DNA of 64,000 bases from Kitagawia praeruptora (lineage: Eukaryota > Streptophyta > Magnoliopsida > Apiales > Apiaceae): assembly GCA_037693485.1 (NCBI GenBank), contig CM075346.1:91494501-91558500 (forward strand). The letters are read 5' to 3'. Each line of letters opens with the position of its first letter. Position 1 is the stretch's first letter. A program made the translations under genes and the position numbers. Positions 1-10,547 of the stretch are shown piece by piece. The notes under the pieces are model-generated. The model made no database searches. It was not told where the DNA came from and saw only the letters and a program-made list of their open reading frames with translations.

Positions 1-30
1 AGGTGTAGGGCCAAGATTAACCCAACACAC

Positions 31-60
31 CCCTAAACCCTAATTCTCATCCTATAAATA
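31..60 (+). promoter_or_regulatory. LTR core promoter: telo-box-like motif and TATA box
   Basis: CCCTAAACCCTAA (a telo-box-like motif) is followed about 10 bp later by CTATAAATA at 52-60, a good plant TATA box. The same pair is in the 3' LTR with the TATA at about 21133-21141. The positions suit an LTR promoter; function is inferred, not shown. Confidence 0.55.
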
Positions 61-230
61 CCCCATCATCCCCCTTGTAAAAAACAACTTAGAGTAGAAT
101 AGATTTTAGTGTAGTGTAGTTTTAGGATAGATTTAATTTCTTGTTTTATAGTTCTAAATTTTGTAAACACTCCTCTTTTCATTAATGCAAATTTTCATTT
201 TCTTTAAATTCTTGTCTTGCTCTTTCGTTT

Positions 231-235
231 ATGTT
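231..235. repeat. Target site duplication of SIRE-A, left copy (ATGTT)
   Basis: ATGTT directly precedes the TG start of the element and is repeated at 14363-14367 directly after its CA end. The uninterrupted 3' LTR of the host element has this site once (21314-21318), so the empty site is visible in the same window. Confidence 0.93.
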
Positions 236-1530
236 TGTTGAGTATTGAATACGATAAAAGAATACAGAGGGGGGGGTGAATGGATTCTTGAACTTTTCTT
301 CTTCGAGTCTATGTAGCAAGAGTGTTTATGTGTGCAAGATTGAAGGTGCGGATAAAGAATAACATAAAACACAATATCACTTTAATCTAATGTATTATTA
401 GATAAAGGTTGCTACAATCTGTGAATACAAATGATAGTATTCTCAGCTTCGTTTTTCTCAGAGAGATACAACTTACAGTGTATGAAAAACTTGACTAACA
501 AAGTTATAAAGTTAATTGACTAAGGAAGTGAGGCTGTATCCTTATAGAACATGGATACACCCTACTTACTACAAATAAGGTAGCTGAACAAAAAACTTTC
601 TAGTCTGTCTATCCTTTTTGAGTAAGTGTCCAAATGGTTACAGATTTGACTTTGCAAAGCCTGTTCAGATCCACTTCTTTAGCCCCTTGTCTCTTCTATA
701 TCTCTCCAAGCTTCCTTGTAGGCTTTCCAGATCACGTTACAGATTGTGGTCCATAAAGTGCATTGGCTTGTTGCAGGTTTCTGACTTGTACAATTTCTTC
801 AGTATTTTGTCTCCAAGAATGTATTCGAGAAGTGACTAAGTAGTTGATTCGAGAACTAGAATTGACTTGATCGATAACTCTGAGTTCTCGAACACTGTTA
901 TATTGACATATCGAATTACTTCTCGAATAGCTCTTTTCTTCAGGATTCCTTGAGTTGTCGAATAGAACACTTGACTTGTCGAATCCTTGAGATATCGAAT
1001 AGCTTTCTGAGTCTTTGAGATATCGAATGGAACTTTGACTTGTTGACTCCTTGAGAACTTGAATACTACTTTGACTTGTTGACTTCCTGAGTTCTCGAAT
1101 AGAGTACATAGACATATCGAATCTCTGAGATATCGAATGAGATATCGAACAGTGTATTCAGAGATATCGAATAGTGTCTTGAGATATCGAATCCCTGACT
1201 TCTCGAATGCTGGACTTCTCGAATAGACAAATATACTTCTCGAATTGGTACTTAGGCAAATTCTTCATTTCTTCAAATCCCAACTGTGATTATTTGACAG
1301 TCTTTATCTTCTTGCTTGAGGCATGAACCTTGGAACTTCTTTCAAGCATTATTCTAGACTCTATAAGTACAGTTACACAACTAGGATTTGATGCCTACTG
1401 CAAGTACAATACAAACAGAAACTCTACAACTAGAGGTTCCCTCAGTTAAGAGGTCATGTAAGTAATGCAAAGCATTACAAACAATTAGGCTTGTTATTAG
1501 ATGTATACAGGCATGCCTCTGTAACTAACA
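236..1530 (-). repeat. SIRE-A LTR (3' LTR in element orientation)
   Basis: It is 1,295 bp, begins TGTTGAGTATTGAATACG and ends GTAACTAACA on the plus strand, and pairs with 13070-14362. It contains the ATTCGA motif array at 822-1247. Open frames inside it come from that array and are not genes. Confidence 0.93.
822..1247 (-). repeat. Array of ATTCGA-centred short motifs in the SIRE-A LTR
   Basis: I count about 19 TCGA cores in some 425 bp, where AT-rich DNA of this kind would hold one or two. On the element strand the units read ATTCGAGAAGTCA, ATTCGATATCTCA and ATTCGACAACTCA, with uneven spacing. The other LTR has the same array at about 13654-14079. It lies in the 5' half of the LTR in element orientation, where U3 enhancers would sit; that role is inferred. 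Confidence 0.75.
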
Positions 1531-1545
1531 ATCTCCCCCAAATTG
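1531..1545 (-). other. SIRE-A polypurine tract
   Basis: The minus strand reads CAATTTGGGGGAGAT directly before the 3' LTR. This is the expected place and composition for the plus-strand primer of reverse transcription. SIRE-B has the same sequence type at 39031-39044. Confidence 0.8.
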
Positions 1546-1688
1546 TGAGTGAGACCCTTAGTCACAATTTCATGTCTTATAACAAGCCTAACATACATAA
1601 AGATAAAACTTGAAAAGTACAGGTATGAAATTTGATTGAGCACATGAATAAAATCATAAGATGAATAATCTTACAGTATGATGAAATA

Positions 1689-2600
1689 CTAGCCATTCTC
1701 ATTTGATTCCATCTCCATTGCTTTGGCTTGTAGATCATCATATGCTTTCTGTTTTCTTTCTTTCTCCTTTCTTGCATTATCATCCATGGCCTTTATGATC
1801 TCTGCCAAAGCATCCAATTCTTCAAGCATGATAGAGTCTTTGAAATCTTCAAGTACTGGTTTCAGAATGTTGGCAGGATAGTGACTGAGTAGGTTCATTC
1901 TTATATTGACATTATCTCCATTTCTACTCCTATACTTCACCACGTAGGGATTGAATTGAACTCTACACAATCCTTTTGCCCTTAGCTTTTCTGGTTCAAC
2001 TTCCAGCCTATCAATCTCCTTCTCCCTTTCTAGCCATTTCTCAAAGCACCCCTTTCTTATCTTCTCAGCATAGTCTCTCTTCATCTTTACAAAATCAATC
2101 AACTCCAGCTTCCATACTTTCTCCACTTTGTCTTCAGAATTCAATAATGCAATGATTCTTTCTATTTCATATAGCTTGCCCCAATTTTGACACTGTCCTT
2201 GTTTGAATTTCTTCTCCCTTCCGTCAGTATATTTAATCTCAAGGCAGTTATTCATAATGGCAGCATAGTAGATTCTTTGAGCTCTTAGATATTGCAATTG
2301 GTCTTCATCAAAGTCTTCATCTAATGGTTGGAGTTTTAAGCCTGGATAGATTGTCAGAGTCCTTGATTTGGATAGCTTTGGTTTCCTTACAGCTTGTTTG
2401 AATTTGATCCTTTTTACATGGTTGCCTGGCAGTAGCATGTGACCTTTGTTTGTAGACCATTGTAGTATTCCATTAGCAGTTTGCTTTTTGAAACACACAG
2501 ATGGTTTCTTGACTTGAATCTTCTTCTCTTCTTGAGGTGGCAAAACAGTTGCAGAAGCCATAGATGTAGATTTTGCTAGGTCACTACTAACAGTATTCAC
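1689..2600 (-). pseudogene. SIRE-A ORF3, C-terminal fragment (303 codons)
   Basis: This is the last part of the third ORF, in a different frame from the fragment before it. The protein sense continues across a frameshift in the purine-rich tract near 2716, so it was probably once one reading frame. The fragment is basic and charged, with a Lys/Glu-rich helical C-terminus (…DNARKEKERKQKAYDD…) that resembles the C-terminus of SIRE-B ORF3 in character. No catalytic motif, signal peptide or membrane segment is visible. Function unknown. Confidence 0.7.
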
Positions 2601-2647
2601 CCTAGACTTAGGGTCTTGTGTTGTGGTGAGGTTACTGTCAGCAATGC

Positions 2648-5008
2648 CTAAGGCTTGCTGTTTTCCACTCTTCTTTTCATATACCTTTTCTCCACCCTTG
2701 TCATCATTCTTCTTTCTCTTTTATCATCCCTTTTCTTCTTGTCATCACTGCCTTTATATCTCCCTTGATCTCCACCCCTGCTTCCACTTTTATCATGATC
2801 ATCCTTGTCTTGATTTGACTTTCCACCTTGAGCAATAGGCTTGAAGTCTGATTGAGAGTTGATAAACTTCACCAGAATGTTAAGAGCCTCCTTTTCAGAT
2901 TCAGATTTTCCACTCCTTGAATGTAGAACTCCAGCCAGAAACTTTATGGTGGACATGTTGTTTGCTTTTAGATGTTGGCCAAATCTGAAAGCAACAATGT
3001 CTTGATCCTTTTCATATAGAATACAATGAGGCTGAGGAACTACTTGAGGCAGTTGAGATTTCATGCACTTGGTGAGAATCTCTTTGAGCATATCATTGTC
3101 TGGTGAGTTGTTCCTTTCTATCTTCTTGATGATTGTTCCAAGTTCAGAGCTAGACAGAATTTGAAAGGCTTCAATGTGGATGTGAAAGAGGTTCTTGGCA
3201 GTGTGAATTAAGATTTCTCTATCATTCGAAAGAATGATGGCATGGGGATTGGTTTGCACAATTTCTCTTCTCATTACAGTGACTAGAAACACATCTTGCA
3301 CAAGAAGCTTGATGTAGTCAAAGTAATGGAAATTGGCTCTTTTCCTTAACTCTTGTAGATGCTTCAAAATGGCTATGTCATGGTATAGTCTAGAGTTTGC
3401 AGTTTCTTGACATACCCTTTGAGTAAGCACATTTCTGAATTCTAAAGGTTCAGATTGAAGGGATTGTTTAGCAATGTCAGGGATGTCAAATTCATACTCT
3501 GACTTCCCTTCAGTTTCAGATCGCTTGGCAACTTCATCTACAACCACTTTCTTCAGCTTGTCATCCTTGGATGTAGATTTCTCAGACTGAGATGACTTAG
3601 CAGTTCTTGGTTGGCCACTGTCATTGGTTGTAATGCCTTTGGTTTGAGATTTCTCCCCCTTAGTCTGAGGCTCCCCCTTAGATTTTGAGTTCCTTGTTAT
3701 CCTCTTCTCCCCCTTAGGCTTGTTGTCAGGCACAGAGGCTGTAGTAGGAGCCTTTGGAGTTAAAGATTCTTCAAGTAGAGGGATACCCATGTGCTTCATC
3801 ATGGCAGACAGCATAGATTGTTGATCCAGAAGAACATTAGCAGTAGTAGTGGCTTGAGTGTTCAATTGCTCAGTTAGATTCGTAACCTTGCCTGCCAGAT
3901 GGGCATTGGATTCTTTGAGAGACACCACCTCCCTTTCAAGAGTATCAACCTTGGTGAGCAGTGTAGTGGCCTTGAAACCAGTTAAGGATTGATCTTGCAA
4001 TCTTTTCACTTCAGACTTGAACATTTCATGCACAGGGACTTCAGTGACCAGCTTGTCTCCATACTGATTTTTGAACAGTGTCCTGAGCATAGCATTGGCC
4101 TCTGTAGTCTGGTCAGATAGATTTTGAAATCTGTTTCCTAGGCCTGTGACTGTGTCTGTGAGTTTGGCTAGGCCATTGTCCATCTTGGTGCAGGTGGTGT
4201 TGCAGTGTTTGAGATCCTTGACCACACTGTCTAATTGAGGAAATTTAGCATCAAAGGCCCTCTTTACTTCTGCTACTGAAGTGGCTGTCTTGTCACACAC
4301 CCTGTTGACTTCAGTTTTGACTCCCTTGCCAAGATAGTGTGCAGCCTTGAGGAAACCCTTGTAGGAATCATTGACAGCTTCATACACTTCACCAGGAGAC
4401 AGGGATTTTACATTGGAGCCCAGTGAAGTGATGTATTCCTCTCTAAGATATTGAAGTGCCTCACTGAGAGTTACATCATACTTTCCTTGCAGCCAGGCAT
4501 CTGCATTGCCATCTCTCTCAGCATCATCAATAATCTTGGCCTTCTGCATCTCCACATCATCCCTATGGCATAGTAGGATGGCCTCATAGTCTGGATTAGA
4601 GATGTTGGAGGTGACAAGGTTCTGAGCTATTTTTACAAACTCAGGAATCTGATCCACAATTAAGCTTTGAAGTGCTTCAACCGTCAATTTTTGTGGAACA
4701 GACCCTGATCGTGAAGCAATGTCATGTTGCACAGGCTTCAGCCATTGTGACATAAAGTCAGAGCTAGAGCTAGGTAAACTAGACTCCTCAGTTACAGATG
4801 CAACTTCTGTAACCGGATGGATTGACTCTACTACTGGTGTCTCCACAGAAGTGGGATGAGTTACACCAGCAGTTGACACAGGCACAGAGTCTCTAGTAAA
4901 AACTAGTGAAGCCTCTGTGTTTGTGATGGTGTCATTAGGATATGCCCCAGCATGCATTCCCTCACCATCTAAATGTGGGTCCTGGGTGGTGAGCAAAGTG
5001 TCATGCAC
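2648..5008 (-). pseudogene. SIRE-A ORF3, central fragment (786 codons) with coiled coil
   Basis: It is in the same frame as the N-terminal fragment; only the TAA at 5053-5051 separates them, and the frame stays open between. The first 100 residues are Ser/Thr/Val-rich. A clear heptad pattern lies near residues 345-390 (LTKVDTLEREVVSLKES…). A highly charged Lys/Asp/Ser region follows, with a more globular part from about residue 510. The end is a Lys/Arg-rich tail that runs into the frameshift near 2716. The env-like ORF of soybean SIRE1 is also reported to have a coiled coil, but no transmembrane helix is evident here. Confidence 0.7.
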
Positions 5009-5050
5009 TAAGTCACTTGAAATTATTGGCTCATCAAGAGAAAAGAATTC

Positions 5051-6463
5051 TTAATGATCAATGCCTTGCATCTCAGTTGCCTGAGTTGAAGGTTCCAAAG
5101 AAATTTCAGTGTTAGATTCTGGAAGAGGAGTGTCTTGTAGAGTAGATTTTGGCAACTCCCCCTGAGAGATAGAAGGAGTTTCAAGTGTGATGTGCTCTCC
5201 ACTCAGTGTAGTGCCAGCCTTATCACTCCCATGTGTTGACTCAATACAAGAAGGTGTATTGGGGAGGATGCTTGATTCTATAGATGCACCCTGTTGAGAG
5301 GATACATCTAGTGAGCTATTTGCCCCTGATTTTACAACTTCAGCCATTTGTGTGACTGAAGAGGTGGTCTTAGTTTTCTTCTTCTTCTTTGGCCTTTGTA
5401 AGGGTGACTCTGGTTCCTCACTTTCTAGACCTAGTTCAACAGCTAATGCTGCTTCAGATAAGATATTCAAGGGAGCAGACATTACTTCCTTTCTCTTCTT
5501 GTTACTAACATCACCCTTTTGAGAGGATGATGTAGTTGGTTCAGTAATTGGTACAGTGTTTGGTTGAGAGGGTTGGTTAGCTAGCCCTGGGTTAGCATTT
5601 TGTTCTACTTGCTTGGGCTTAGCTAACTCAAACTTAGAGGCAAATGTTGGCATGTTGTGGGGGTAAGTTCTAAACAAACTCTCCATATGGGGAGTTATGT
5701 TAAGTCTTACATCCACATCATTCCTAGTCTCCAAATTACCAAAAATGAGTTTGGTCATGGATTTAGGATAGCCTATTCTATTTTTATTCATCCTATCTAA
5801 TTCAATCAATTTATCATCTAAGAAATTAAGGACAGATTGAATAAAACGAGGGAAGAAAATTTCATTACCTCTCTTAGCTGAATTCTTACCAAGTCTCCCA
5901 TACAGCTCCTGCAGAATGATGAGACCAACGTCTATCTTCTTTCCATAAGCTAAGGCATAGCCTATTTGCTGTGCAGGAGTACTGATTTGGTCATAGCTAG
6001 ATTTTCTTGCAGTGAAGACTTGAAGAAGTGTAGCAAACACATAACTCCATTCCTTCCTCAAATGCTTCCTGTTCAAGTGCCCAAGACTGATTCTGTCTGC
6101 ATATTTGATGAAATCAAAGAAGTCTTCTAATTCAGCATTTGTAGCAAGTGGGTCATACACCTCCCCTTTGGTACCCATCCCAAGTGCCTCATTCATATCC
6201 TCTGTGGTGATAGTGAGATTTTTGTCTTGAATCTTGCAGTAGATGATGTACGAGGATATTGCAGAGTCAAGAGCCACCACCTCCACTGTAGCAGACTGCC
6301 AAAACTGTTCTAGAATGTCGAGGTACAGATTTGGGTTAACAGATAGAGCATTCTTAATGTACGATTCAGACATCCACTTCACAAAGTACTTGAAATTGGC
6401 GTTGGGTGCTTCAACATCACTAGTTAGAGCAATGAAATTGGTGTTGAACTTTATTGTTGCCAT
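5051..6463 (-). pseudogene. SIRE-A ORF3, N-terminal fragment (470 codons): conserved SIRE accessory domain
   Basis: It starts at a good ATG (MATIKFNTNF) 811 bp after the pol stop and ends at an in-frame TAA. Residues 1 to about 235 form a globular domain with clear counterparts in SIRE-B ORF3: EQFW against EEFW, CKI, (M/I)NEALG and RKHLRKEWS. Near residue 360 is a basic patch, RPKKKKKTKTT, like a nuclear localisation signal; SIRE-B has PKKKRAKRAK at the matching place, followed in both by a shared SL..SSQQ..SIE stretch. There is no signal peptide, so nuclear action looks likelier than an envelope role. Function unknown. Confidence 0.8.
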
Positions 6464-7274
6464 TTGTGTGTGAGAGAGATAGAAGAAATCGAAGGTTGAA
6501 GAAGAAATTTAGCTTTTGCAGTTAGGGTTTCAGAGGTTTTGGGAGTTTGGATTCTTGAGAAATCGAATGAAATGAATCGAATAGATGTGAAGTTGTAAAA
6601 GTATGAAGTACTTGAATTGTCGATTAGATGTATGTTCTGTATTGACAAGTCAGGCATTCGAGAAATAGAAAACAACTATTCGAGAAGTCAAGAAAGGCTT
6701 ATTCGATAACTCAAGCAGGTTGTAGCTCACAGCTGGCAGTTATCCAACTTAGAAATAAATATAAATTAGGTAAAATATGTTTTTATGAGTAATTCTGAAT
6801 TCTGAATAAAAATCCAAAATCGGTTAAAATTCAGCGAGAAATCAGCATTTTCAAATGATTCGAGAACTCAAATATAGTATTCGAGAACTCAGTCAATCGA
6901 GAACTAAAACACTATATTCGACAAGTCAAGGAAACCTCTATTCGAGAACTCTAAAAGACTCTATTCGAGAACTCGAGAGTGCTCTAATGAGACTTGTTAG
7001 AGATGTCGAATAGTGAATCACTTGAGAAGTCTGACTTATCGAATTATACTCATAGTACCAGCCATATTCATTGAAGAATATTCTAGTAAATTAAACAGTG
7101 ATTTTCTCAAAATTTCACAGAAATTTCAAGTTAACAAGAGAATATGATTTTCAAAATATGCAACAGATTTGAAATATTTATAAATCATATTTCAGCCAAC
7201 ACTTACTCCAAAAATATTGAGAATTTAGATAAAGTAAGTGTTTACTGCTGCAACAATCTAGATGTTGTATTCAC
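6464..7274 (-). promoter_or_regulatory. SIRE-A spacer between pol and ORF3 with ATTCGA motifs
   Basis: This is 811 bp without a credible gene. About a dozen ATTCGAGAACTC-type units lie between 6545 and 7045 (for example TATTCGAGAACTCAG near 6878). They match the motif in the LTR array in sequence. They could form a promoter or enhancer for ORF3; this is inference. Confidence 0.5.
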
Positions 7275-10250
7275 TTAGCCAGAATCTGAAGAATTCAGCA
7301 TTCCAATCTCACTAACCAACCTTGTGAAGGTGGTTTCATCTAATGGCTTAGTGAATATGTCAGCTAGTTGTTTGTCTGTAGAAACATAATGCAACTCAAT
7401 GGTTCCATTAGCTGCATGTTCCCTTATGAAATGATATCTGATGTCAATGTGCTTTGTCCTAGAATGATTGACAAGATTGGCAACTATAGAGATTGCACTT
7501 GTGTTGTCACACATGATTGGAATTCTTTCCAACACAAGTCCATAATCTCTAAGTTGATTTCTAATCCAAAGCACTTGAGCACAGCAACTTCCAGCAGCTA
7601 TGTATTCAGCCTCAGCTGTAGAAGTTGACACAGATTGTTGTTTCTTGCTATACCAAGAGACTAACCTTTGTCCAAGAAACTGGCAGCTACCTGAGGTGCT
7701 TTTCCTATCCACTCTGCATCCAGCATAATCAGCATCAGAATAACCAACCAGATTGAACCCTGTGTCCTTAGGATACCATAGTCCCAAGTTTGGAGTGCCC
7801 TTCAGATATCTAAAGATCCTTTTTATAGCAACCAAATGTGATTCTTTTGGATTTGATTGAAACCTTGCACACAAGCATGTAGCAAACATGATGTCTGGCC
7901 TACTTGTAGTGAGGTAGAGTAGAGAACCAACCATGCCTCTGTAGACTGAGATATCTACTTTCTTGCCTTTAGCATCTTCATCCAATTTAGTGGCAGTGGC
8001 CATGGGTGTCTTTGCAGGTGAGCAGTCTTCCAAGTCAAACTTCTTCAATAAATCCTTGATATACTTGGTCTGACTGATAAAGATACCATCCTTCCTTTGA
8101 CTGACTTGCAACCCAAGAAAGAATGTCAACTCTCCCATCATACTCATCTCATATCTGCTCTGCATGAGTTTAGAAAATTTCTCACACGGCTTCTCATTTG
8201 TAGAACCAAAAATGATATCATCCACATAGATCTGAACTAAGATAAGATCATCACCATGCTTCTTGTAAAACAATGTCTTGTCCAGTGTGCCTCTAGTGAA
8301 TTGATTTTCAAGAAGAAATTGTGATAAAGTATCATACCATGCTCTTGGAGCCTGCTTAAGTCCATACAATGCCTTAAGCAATCTGTAGACAAATTCTGGG
8401 AAGTGTGGATCCTCAAAACCAGGTGGTTGTTGCACATAAACTTCTTCTTCCAACTCTCCATTCAGAAATGCACTCTTGACATCCATTTGATATACTTTAA
8501 AGTTTGAATGAGCAGCAAATGCCAAGAATATTATGATGGCTTCCAATCTAGCAACAGGAGCAAATGTCTCATCATAATCACTGCCTTCCTGTTGAGAGTA
8601 TCCTTTTGCAACCAACCTTGCTTTGTTCCTTATAATTACACCATCTTCATCCATCTTATTCTTTAGAACCCATTTTGTTCCAACAATGGTTCTGTTCTTT
8701 GGTGCAGGCACAAGTTCCCATACTTTGTTCCTTTCAAATTGATTCAGCTCCTCTTGCATGGCTATAATCCAATCTGGATCCAACAGTGCATCATCAAGTT
8801 TCTTAGGCTCAACTTGTGATAGAAAACAGCCATAGAGGCACTCATTCTGAGTTGCTCTCCTAGTCCTTACTCCTGCATTAGGATCTCCAATGATTTGCTC
8901 TGCAGTGTGTGATCTATCCCATTTCCTTGAGTGCTCAGCCTGATTTCTCATTCTTGATGTTGCTTCATCATCCACATCATGGTCATTCTCATTTCCTCCC
9001 CCTGTAAAGTTGCCACTACTCACAGGTGTGTCTTGGATGCTTGTTCCTTCACTATTGTTTGGCACAAATTCTTCTCTTGTATCATCATTCACTTGAGTTT
9101 GTTGAACTTGAGTTTCAACTTCAGTTTCAGTCTCTTCATCAGAATCATCTAGATTATCAAACTTCAATGCATCTTTATATTCATCATTGGCTTCTTCTAA
9201 TCCAGATAGTTTGTTGTCATCAAATGTCACATCTGTGCTTTCCATAACTTTCTTTTGACTGATGACATAAACCTTGTATGCAATTCTTTCCATAGAGTAG
9301 CCAAGAAAAATTCCTTCAAATGCTTTTGCATCAAATTTTCCAACATATTCAGAATTATCCTTCAATACAAAGCATTTGCTTCCAAAAGTATGAACATACT
9401 TAAGAGTGGGCTTCTTTCCAGTCATCAAATTATAAGGTGTCTTTCCAGTGTTTTTGTTGATGAGGGTTCTGTTCTGGATATAGCATGCAGTGCTTACAGC
9501 CTCAGCCCAAAAACATGTAGGCATTTTTGCATCAAGTAACATTGTTCTAGTAGCCTCAATTAGAGTTCTATTCTTCCTCTCAACAACTCCGTTTTGTTGT
9601 GGAGTCCTTGGAGCTGAGAATTGCTGAGAAATACCATTCTCTTTACAGAATGCTTCAAGTATGGCATTTCTGAACTCTGTTCCATTATCACTTCTCAGTG
9701 CAATCACACTTGCATTGTTGGCCTTTGCTTCCTTGTCAACTTTCTTTAAATGCTCAATGATTACTTGTGGAGCCTCATCTTTTGATGCCAGAAATTCCAC
9801 CCATGTATACCTTGTAAAATCATCAACCATCACCAAGGCATACTTCTTTCTTCCTAGTGACATAATGTTGACAGGCCCAAACAAATCCATATGAATGAGT
9901 TGTAGGGGCTTGGTTATTGATGTCACTGTCTTTGTCTTGTGGCTTGATCTTTTCATCTTTCCTTTTTGACAAGCCTCACACACTCCTTCTTGACAGAATT
10001 CGAGTGTGGGCATGCCTCTCACTAACTCTCTTTTGACTAGAGAATTAATGGCTTTGAAGTTCAGGTGTGATAGTTTCTTGTGCCACAGCCAACAATCTTC
10101 ATTTGATGCTTTTGAGTAAAAGCAACAAATTTTGTCCTTGTTTGCAGAATCCATATTGGCTACAAACAGGCTTCCCTTCCTTACTCCAGATAGAGCAAAA
10201 TCACCAGTCTTCTTGTGGGTGATCAAACATTCATCTTTGTCAAAATCCAC
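7275..10250 (-). CDS. SIRE-A pol: integrase, reverse transcriptase, RNase H
   Basis: An open frame of 991 codons with no internal stop. In order: the HHCC zinc-binding region of integrase (residues about 50-105, WHKKLSHL…CEACQKGK); the integrase core with its D-D-E residues in HMDLFGP (about 120), RSDNGTEF (about 186) and VVERKNRT (about 222); an acidic linker; RT from about 500, with MDVKSAFLNGELEE, LYGLKQAPRAW and the catalytic YVDD near 675; and RNase H with SDADYAGC (about 838), STAEAEYIA and the NHSRTKHIDIRYHFIRE end. The first codon is not a true start: the frame continues upstream into the protease and is cut by a TAG at 10274-10272. All catalytic residues I checked are present. Confidence 0.93.
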   Translation of the reverse strand: MDFDKDECLITHKKTGDFALSGVRKGSLFVANMDSANKDKICCFYSKASNEDCWLWHKKLSHLNFKAINSLVKRELVRGMPTLEFCQEGVCEACQKGKMKRSSHKTKTVTSITKPLQLIHMDLFGPVNIMSLGRKKYALVMVDDFTRYTWVEFLASKDEAPQVIIEHLKKVDKEAKANNASVIALRSDNGTEFRNAILEAFCKENGISQQFSAPRTPQQNGVVERKNRTLIEATRTMLLDAKMPTCFWAEAVSTACYIQNRTLINKNTGKTPYNLMTGKKPTLKYVHTFGSKCFVLKDNSEYVGKFDAKAFEGIFLGYSMERIAYKVYVISQKKVMESTDVTFDDNKLSGLEEANDEYKDALKFDNLDDSDEETETEVETQVQQTQVNDDTREEFVPNNSEGTSIQDTPVSSGNFTGGGNENDHDVDDEATSRMRNQAEHSRKWDRSHTAEQIIGDPNAGVRTRRATQNECLYGCFLSQVEPKKLDDALLDPDWIIAMQEELNQFERNKVWELVPAPKNRTIVGTKWVLKNKMDEDGVIIRNKARLVAKGYSQQEGSDYDETFAPVARLEAIIIFLAFAAHSNFKVYQMDVKSAFLNGELEEEVYVQQPPGFEDPHFPEFVYRLLKALYGLKQAPRAWYDTLSQFLLENQFTRGTLDKTLFYKKHGDDLILVQIYVDDIIFGSTNEKPCEKFSKLMQSRYEMSMMGELTFFLGLQVSQRKDGIFISQTKYIKDLLKKFDLEDCSPAKTPMATATKLDEDAKGKKVDISVYRGMVGSLLYLTTSRPDIMFATCLCARFQSNPKESHLVAIKRIFRYLKGTPNLGLWYPKDTGFNLVGYSDADYAGCRVDRKSTSGSCQFLGQRLVSWYSKKQQSVSTSTAEAEYIAAGSCCAQVLWIRNQLRDYGLVLERIPIMCDNTSAISIVANLVNHSRTKHIDIRYHFIREHAANGTIELHYVSTDKQLADIFTKPLDETTFTRLVSEIGMLNSSDSG

Positions 10251-10271
10251 CTTGAATCCCCTATCAGTAAA

Positions 10272-10547
10272 CTAACCAACACTTAGCAGATTATGCTTGA
10301 GCCCCTTGACTAGTGCTACATCTTCAATGATGACATTACCAACTTTCAACTTGTCATATCCCAATGTGTTACCCATGTTGTCATCTCCAAAAGCAACCAT
10401 TGGGCCAGCCTTTTCCTCATATTGTGATAGCAGGGCCATATCACTAGTCATATGATTTGAGCATCCACTATCCAAAATCCACATGACCTTCTTTTCACTT
10501 TCTTTGCCCTGCAAACACAAAAGTATTACTTTTCCTTTGGTACCCAA
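10272..10547 (-). pseudogene. SIRE-A protease region of pol (cut by in-frame TAG)
   Basis: The aspartic protease motif is in WILDSGCSNHMTSD, followed by the usual downstream region that ends HNLLSVG. It is in the same frame as 7275-10250. The TAG that follows replaces what is normally a Gln codon (CAG to TAG, one transition). The upstream edge overlaps the last codons of the gag-side frame by about 20 bp, so a frame change separates it from gag. Confidence 0.8.

Larger units (their letters stand above)
1..235 (+). repeat. 5' LTR of non-autonomous gypsy-like element, first visible part
   Basis: This stretch matches 21082-21318 of the 3' LTR of the same element almost base for base; the poly-A run near 80 is two bases shorter. 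About 337 bp of the LTR lie before the window start. The LTR is interrupted after 235 by the SIRE-A element and resumes at 14368. The matching 3' LTR begins TGATAAGTGC at 20745. Confidence 0.9.

Noticed and set aside
31..45. Interstitial telomere repeat
   Set aside because: Only two CCCTAAA units; better read as a telo-box-like promoter motif.
732..1115. 127-codon minus-strand frame in the SIRE-A LTR (and its twin at 13528-13947)
   Set aside because: It is the ATTCGA motif array read as codons; Ser/Arg-rich repeats, inside an LTR, no start context or homology.
822..1247. CRISPR-like array
   Set aside because: Units are degenerate with irregular short gaps, in a plant LTR; no repeat-spacer structure.
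1689..6463. Plain envelope gene
   Set aside because: No signal peptide, no hydrophobic membrane span and a nuclear-localisation-like patch; the env-like label rests only on position.
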